Origin: Subtercola lobariae
GTDB lineage: Bacteria > Actinomycetota > Actinomycetes > Actinomycetales > Microbacteriaceae
DNA: 64,000 nucleotides
NCBI RefSeq assembly: GCF_014640255.1
Contig: NZ_BMGP01000002.1
Location: forward strand, 682,001 to 746,000
Direction of reading: 5' to 3'
Of this stretch, positions 59,701 through 64,000 are shown piece by piece; the first letter of the stretch is position 1; the number at the start of each line of letters is the position of its first letter. The position numbers and the translations under genes are program-made. The notes under the pieces are model-generated. The model searched no databases. It was not told where the DNA came from and saw nothing but the letters and a program-made list of their open reading frames with translations.

Positions 59701-60429
59701 TTGAAGGGCACGTGCTGGTCAATTGCGCCCAATTGGTTCTGTTGGCCGCGGTCCGTATCATCCTCGAAATCACGGTCACGCTCCCGGCGCACAAGCGAGC
59801 TCATCCGCGAAGCTGGTGCTGAGTCGTGCTACGTCGATTACGCGCCATCATTCGGTAACGGCCCGTTCGGGCACTACATCTGCACATCTGTCAACGATGC
59901 GGTCTTACATGGACGCCCCCACGATTATGAGCTGATCGACGGTGACCTTTTGACCCTCGATCTTGCGGTCATTCGCGACGGCATCGCGGCAGATTCCGCT
60001 CTCAGCTTTCTTGTCGGTTCTTCTCTGCGGCCGGAGAGCTCGGCGATGATCACTGCAACAGAAGACGCACTCAAGGCTGGCATCGCGGCAGCGCGCCCCG
60101 ACGCGCGCATCGGTGACATCTCGCACGCGATCGGAACGTCGCTCAGCGCGGCCGGCTACGAAATCAATCTCCAGTTCGGGGGCCACGGCATCGGCTCGAC
60201 AATGCACCAAGATCCGCACATCGCGAACACTGGCCGACCCGGTCGCGGCTACAAACTGCGGCCCGGGCTTCTTCTCGCTCTAGAACCATGGGTCATGGGC
60301 GATACGTTCGACCTCATAACCGACACCGACGGATGGACACTGAAAAGCGCCACAGGAGCCCGCGCGGCGCACAGTGAGCACACCGTCGCCATCACCCCTC
60401 ATGGCGCCGAGATACTCACCCTCCCGTAA
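59701..60429 (+). CDS. Type I methionine aminopeptidase paralogue with aberrant N-terminus
   Basis: 242 codons from a TTG. From about residue 33 it is a good MAP: SELIREAGAESCYVDYAPSFG, CTSVNDAVLHG, LTLDLAVIRDGIAADSALSF (two metal aspartates), FGGHGIGSTMHQDP (two histidines), LLALEPWVM and AHSEHTVAIT (two glutamates), so the five-ligand metal site is intact. The first ~32 residues are Ser/Arg/Trp-rich and do not match the family; the normal ~40-residue start is missing or frame-disrupted, and the gene abuts the divergent RidA gene. Likely still catalytic, but the start is uncertain. Confidence 0.72.
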   Translation: MKGTCWSIAPNWFCWPRSVSSSKSRSRSRRTSELIREAGAESCYVDYAPSFGNGPFGHYICTSVNDAVLHGRPHDYELIDGDLLTLDLAVIRDGIAADSALSFLVGSSLRPESSAMITATEDALKAGIAAARPDARIGDISHAIGTSLSAAGYEINLQFGGHGIGSTMHQDPHIANTGRPGRGYKLRPGLLLALEPWVMGDTFDLITDTDGWTLKSATGARAAHSEHTVAITPHGAEILTLP

Positions 60430-60534
60430 TGACATTTCGGTGTGAGAGCGGCCGCGGCGAATCGGCGACCGCTGAGGTAGCGAAGATCGGCAAGTTAAGA
60501 AGTGGCGCGAGTTCGGTGGCGATTGGCGCCTCGA

Positions 60535-61116
60535 TCATGCGGATGTTCCTTCGGTCGGCCAGGTCGTGAGCGCACGGTCGAGCGCGTCGACTGCGGCGAG
60601 CCACGACTCCTCGTATGGATCGGGTCGGTGACTGAACGCGCCCGATCGGGTCAGCGCGAGCAGACCGTTGACCGTCGCGCCAACAAGCCGGGAAGCGTGG
60701 ATGACCGCGTCAGCAGGCACTGGATAACCCCGAATTACGGCAATAGTAAGTGACCCGACCTTGGCCTTCTCGGCTGATTGCGCGGTCTGCGCTGATGTGT
60801 TGCGCTGAAGCGCTTGCCATGCCCCGGGATGCTCGTCGGCGTAAGCACGATGCGCCTCGACAAAGCCGCGCAGCGCTTCTTTCGCCGATCGGCCCGCGAT
60901 CTCGTCACCGAGCCGCGCCCCTAGTTCACCCAACGCGACTCGCTGGAGCCCGTCGAGAAGTGCATCGCGATCTGTGATGTGCTCATAGAGACTGGCGGGC
61001 TGCACGCCGAGCCGACGGGCGACGGCGGCCACAGTGACGGCGTCGAAACCGGCACTGTCGGCCAAAGTAGCGGCAGCGGCCAAAACGGCCGCCTCCGAAA
61101 GATTCGCTCGGGGCAC
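60535..61116 (-). CDS. TetR-family regulator (WHG-domain type)
   Basis: 193 residues. HTH: LSEAAVLAAAATLADSAGFD, VARRLGVQPASLYEHITDRDALL. The C-terminal part has the WHG-like ligand domain (AHRAYADEHPGAWQAL). A perfect 6-base palindrome lies in the 134-base spacer to the divergent MFS gene, so it is the likely repressor of that transporter and the amidohydrolase after it. Confidence 0.87.
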   Translation of the reverse strand: MPRANLSEAAVLAAAATLADSAGFDAVTVAAVARRLGVQPASLYEHITDRDALLDGLQRVALGELGARLGDEIAGRSAKEALRGFVEAHRAYADEHPGAWQALQRNTSAQTAQSAEKAKVGSLTIAVIRGYPVPADAVIHASRLVGATVNGLLALTRSGAFSHRPDPYEESWLAAVDALDRALTTWPTEGTSA

Positions 61117-61143
61117 GGATCAAGCATATATCGGCAGGCTATC

Positions 61144-61160
61144 TCCTACATATCGTAGGA
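61144..61160. promoter_or_regulatory. Palindromic operator TCCTAC-N5-GTAGGA
   Basis: Perfect 6-base inverted repeat, 28 bases upstream of the TetR start and 91 bases before the MFS start, in an AT-rich spacer. Confidence 0.6.
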
Positions 61161-61250
61161 TTAACCCTTGCGGTCGTAGAAAACCATCATTATGGTATAT
61201 ACCGTTGAGCATCTTGCTAACGCAGCGGACCCACAATGGAGAGGGATCAT

Positions 61251-62663
61251 ATGCCAGGCGATAATCGGGGCAGAGTCAGCCTTGAACAATTCATCGATCG
61301 CACGCCGCTCAGCCGGCGTCAGCGAATCATCATCTTCTTGACCTTCCTCGTTCTTGTCGCTGACGGCATGGATCTTGCGATTACCGGCTTGGTCTTCCCC
61401 CGCCTGATTGTGGAGTGGGGCACAACCATCGGGCAGGTCACGTTCACTGTCACCGCGGGCGTGCTCGCGCTGGCGGTCGGCGCGATCGTCTCCGGGCCGC
61501 TCGCAGACCGGTGGGGGCGCAAGCCGGTTCTTCTGGTCGGCTTTCTGATTTTCACCGTCGGTACGGCAGCCTTGGGTGTGAGTGGCAACATCGAAGTGTT
61601 CATCGTCTTGCGCATCATTTCAAGCATCGGGCTCGGCGCCGTGACACCGGTGGCCCTGACCCTCGTCGCGGACTGGGTTCCCGCGGCTCGGCGGGCACAG
61701 ATGGTGGCCCTGGCTTTGTCAGGAACTGCTCTCGGCACGATCGTCGGGTCGTACCTCTCGTCGCTGTTGATTCCGTCATTCGGTTGGCAGACGATGGTCA
61801 TCGTCGCCGGCCTGCTCCCCCTGCTCGTCGTACCTTTCTTCGTGCGCTCTGTGCCCGAACCTGCTATCACCCTTCTGAAAAGGGGCCGCCCCGAGGCCGA
61901 AATTCGTCGGTCACTGAGTGTGGTCGCCGCTGACTCCAGCCCGATCGACCTGAGTGCTCCTCGCGTCACCGAAGCCGCCCAGAAGACTCCGTTCGCGATT
62001 GTGCTTTCGCGCAAGCTCGTACTGTCTACTGTTCTGATCTGGGTACTCGCCTTCATTACTCAGGGCCTGATCATCCTCGTGTTGCAGTATGTGCCGATTT
62101 TATTGCAGCAGCACGCTCCAGGTCCCGGGCTGAATACCGCACAGAGCGGGTTGGTCATGGCGATGTGGGGATGGGGAAGCCTCGCCGGCCAGGTGGCCGT
62201 GTCGTTCCTTCTGAAGAGACTCGATCGATTCGTAACGGGCGTCGTCGCGGCAGTGTGGACCATCGCCGGCCTGCTGATCGTGGTGATCGGCAATCTCGGA
62301 TTCGTCGGTCTGATGATCGTGCTCTTGGGCACAGCAATCGGAGCCGCAGCGCTTCCCACCGTCACCAACGCGATCGGCGCGATCGCCTACCCAGACGTAG
62401 CGCGTGCTACCGGGGTAGGCGCGTCGAGCTTCTTCGGCCGCATCGGTTCGGTCGTCAGCGGGCTGAGCGGCGGCCTGCTCATAGCTGCGGGCTTCACCCT
62501 GCCGATCATGTTCGCCACCCTGACGGTTCCGGTAGCCGTCGTGGGCGTGGCATTCATTGGTCTGCGCGCGGAAACACGGCGGCGAGCACGTTCTCGGGCT
62601 TCTGCCGAAGGCGATAGGTCTCAGCTCGACCCCGACCTTCCGCTGGCCGCCGAGCAGAACTGA
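61251..62663 (+). CDS. MFS transporter, AAHS-type
   Basis: 470 residues from the ATG at 61251 (GAGAGG upstream); an earlier in-frame ATG at 61236 is less likely. Twelve predicted TM segments with AAHS features: FLVLVADGMDLAITGLVFP in TM1, SGPLADRWGRKPVLLVGF after TM2, and RIISSIGLGAVTPVALTLVADW in TM4. Probably takes up an aromatic or related acid that is then processed by the amidohydrolase encoded 13 bases downstream. Confidence 0.87.
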   Translation: MPGDNRGRVSLEQFIDRTPLSRRQRIIIFLTFLVLVADGMDLAITGLVFPRLIVEWGTTIGQVTFTVTAGVLALAVGAIVSGPLADRWGRKPVLLVGFLIFTVGTAALGVSGNIEVFIVLRIISSIGLGAVTPVALTLVADWVPAARRAQMVALALSGTALGTIVGSYLSSLLIPSFGWQTMVIVAGLLPLLVVPFFVRSVPEPAITLLKRGRPEAEIRRSLSVVAADSSPIDLSAPRVTEAAQKTPFAIVLSRKLVLSTVLIWVLAFITQGLIILVLQYVPILLQQHAPGPGLNTAQSGLVMAMWGWGSLAGQVAVSFLLKRLDRFVTGVVAAVWTIAGLLIVVIGNLGFVGLMIVLLGTAIGAAALPTVTNAIGAIAYPDVARATGVGASSFFGRIGSVVSGLSGGLLIAAGFTLPIMFATLTVPVAVVGVAFIGLRAETRRRARSRASAEGDRSQLDPDLPLAAEQN

Positions 62664-62676
62664 AAGTGCGACAGAT

Positions 62677-64000
62677 ATGACATTCGATTCAGCGAACGAC
62701 GAGATCTTCGACCGAATACAGTCCACCGCCGGCGATGCCACTCGCAAACTGCTGCTGCGCGGCGGCACGATCATCACCATGGATGCTCGGCTAGGCGATT
62801 TCGCTCGCGGTGACGTTCTCATCGAGGGCAACGCCATCGTCGACGTGGGGCACGACCTTTCGTCGGCGGCCACCGACGGCCAGGCGATCGTCGTCGATCT
62901 CGACGGCGCCATCGTCATACCCGGCCTGCACGACACGCATCGCCATTCGTGGCAGGGGCAGTTTCGGCGCCTGCTGCCCGACGCCGATGTCGTCGAGTAC
63001 AACCGCGTCATGCACCGACTTCTGGCCCCGCTCTACCGCCCAGAAGACATGTACGCCGGCAATCTCATCAGCGCACTCGGCGCCATCGACAGTGGCATTA
63101 CCGGCATACTCGATTTCTCGCACAACGCACGTACACCCGAACATTCCGACGCCTCGATCGACGCGTGGGAAGATGCCGGAATTCGAGCCATCTACGCTCC
63201 CTGCGCGCCGCTCTTCGGCGAATGGCAACACCAATGGCCCAGCGATCTACGGCGCTTACGCGAAGAGCGTTTCGCGTCTGCCGATCAACTCGTGAGCCTG
63301 CGCTTGGGTGTCTTATCTCAGGCGGTCGGCAAGACCTTGCCGCAGTCAGACGAGGGCGCGCAACTCAGCGAGAACGCGTTGCGCTTCGCCCGCGAGCTAG
63401 GCCTTGCCGTGAGTGTTGACGGCGTCGGCGGCCCGGTTGCCGCAGAGCAGCTCGAGCGTCTCGGCGCAGCCGGGATGCTCGGCAGCGACACCACGTACAT
63501 CCACTGTCGAGACCTCACCGACGCCGCATGGCAAGAGATTGTCGCCTCGCGCGGAAATGTCTCACTGGCACCGGCATCGGCGGCGCAGTTCGGTCAACCC
63601 GGTTCGATCAGCCCCATTCAGAAGGTGTTAGATGTCGGTCTGCGCCCGAGCCTGAGCCTCGACGTGGAATGCAGTCTTCCCACCGACATGTTCGCGCAAA
63701 TGCGTTACCTGCTCAACATTCAACGCACCGGCGCCGCCAACGGCCCAGTCGAGAGCCGGCCAGATGCGCCAACGGCAATCACTGCTCGAGACGTGCTCGA
63801 GTTCGCCACGGTGCAAGGCGCCAAAGCGAACGGCCTTCTCGACAGGTGCGGCAGCCTCACGCCCGGCAAAGATGCTGACATCGTCATCATCCGCGCCGAC
63901 ACCATCAACACGCTCCCCCTCAACAATGCGATCGGCAGCGTCGTTCTCGGCGACACCAGCAACATCGACAACGTTCTCATCGCCGGGCAGATGCGCAAAT
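62677..64000 (+). CDS. Amidohydrolase, ATZ/TRZ/cytosine-deaminase-like (3' partial)
   Basis: Open from the ATG at 62677 to the window end: 441 codons with no stop. The beta domain (LLLRGGTIITMDARLGDFA) is followed by the HxH metal motif IVIPGLHDTHRHSWQG, a TIM barrel, the TYIHCRDLTD histidine, SLSLDVECSLPTDMF with the catalytic aspartate, and the return beta domain GKDADIVIIRAD. Where relatives usually show a metal His (..VHV..), this one reads LAVSVDGVGG. It follows the MFS gene by 13 bases as an uptake-hydrolysis pair. The last residues are missing. Confidence 0.83.
   Translation, partial: MTFDSANDEIFDRIQSTAGDATRKLLLRGGTIITMDARLGDFARGDVLIEGNAIVDVGHDLSSAATDGQAIVVDLDGAIVIPGLHDTHRHSWQGQFRRLLPDADVVEYNRVMHRLLAPLYRPEDMYAGNLISALGAIDSGITGILDFSHNARTPEHSDASIDAWEDAGIRAIYAPCAPLFGEWQHQWPSDLRRLREERFASADQLVSLRLGVLSQAVGKTLPQSDEGAQLSENALRFARELGLAVSVDGVGGPVAAEQLERLGAAGMLGSDTTYIHCRDLTDAAWQEIVASRGNVSLAPASAAQFGQPGSISPIQKVLDVGLRPSLSLDVECSLPTDMFAQMRYLLNIQRTGAANGPVESRPDAPTAITARDVLEFATVQGAKANGLLDRCGSLTPGKDADIVIIRADTINTLPLNNAIGSVVLGDTSNIDNVLIAGQMRK

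Noticed and set aside
1-64000. tRNA, rRNA or riboswitch
   Set aside because: No cloverleaf with a TTCGA-type T-loop, no rRNA-like block and no riboswitch consensus could be recognised by eye; covariance-model searches were not possible here.

Overview
The window is high-GC actinobacterial DNA, most likely from a Microbacteriaceae relative (Subtercola/Frondihabitans type). This rests on the overall base composition, a DUF222/HNH '13E12-type' protein, a DUF6458-like small membrane protein, a PknB-type kinase, and the dominance of TetR/MarR/GntR-controlled transporters and catabolic enzymes. The genus is an inference; there is no rRNA here to settle it. No tRNA, rRNA, CRISPR array, transposase or integrase was seen.

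Layout. 0-5.2 kb: end of a ModC-like ATPase, an HNH protein whose tail is encoded by a 17-bp minisatellite, and an MMPL exporter with a divergent TetR regulator. 6-10 kb: an amidohydrolase, a PEBP protein coupled to an encapsulated-ferritin-like protein with no encapsulin nearby, and an alkylsulfatase. 10-14.5 kb: EmrB/QacA-type exporter with TetR regulator, SDR, AI-2E family permease. 14.6-16.2 kb: a decayed type I restriction-modification locus (pieces of hsdR, a RecG-like/AlbA_2 accessory gene and hsdS) abutting a decapitated VOC gene. 16.4-20.1 kb: a phospholipase-D-like enzyme, a lipoprotein and a LuxR regulator that runs antisense into it.

20.3-47.1 kb is one long accessory catabolic region. 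Its left arm (amidohydrolases, flavin monooxygenase, HpaI-type aldolase, VOC, AAHS-type MFS importer, DUF336, GntR, cupin, carboxylesterase, MarR) looks like a pathway for a phenolic acid or ester. The middle is hyuA-hyuB-tetR-ABC transporter, reading like uptake and ATP-dependent opening of a cyclic amide. The right arm (FAD monooxygenase fused to SnoaL-like domains, PF04199 cyclase, ABM monooxygenase, YciI, RidA) looks like ring hydroxylation, ring opening and removal of reactive intermediates. The substrate is unknown. Short repeated operators link several of these genes.

47.1-53.6 kb: a back-to-back pair of degraded EamA and LysR genes, an MFS transporter, two small membrane proteins, a MarR regulator with clear CTAG operators, a Ser/Thr kinase, a VIT1-type transporter and a membrane protein. 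53.9-59.2 kb: an unusual cluster of three glycosyltransferases (GT2-like, GT4-like, GT8-like) with a D-2-hydroxyacid dehydrogenase and an aldonolactone-oxidase-like flavoenzyme. 59.3-64 kb: RidA, a type I methionine aminopeptidase paralogue with a non-standard N-terminus, TetR, an AAHS-type MFS transporter and an amidohydrolase cut by the window end.

The best candidates for something undescribed are the 42.3-47.1 kb operon, the 53.9-59.2 kb glycosyltransferase/oxidase cluster and the orphan encapsulated ferritin.
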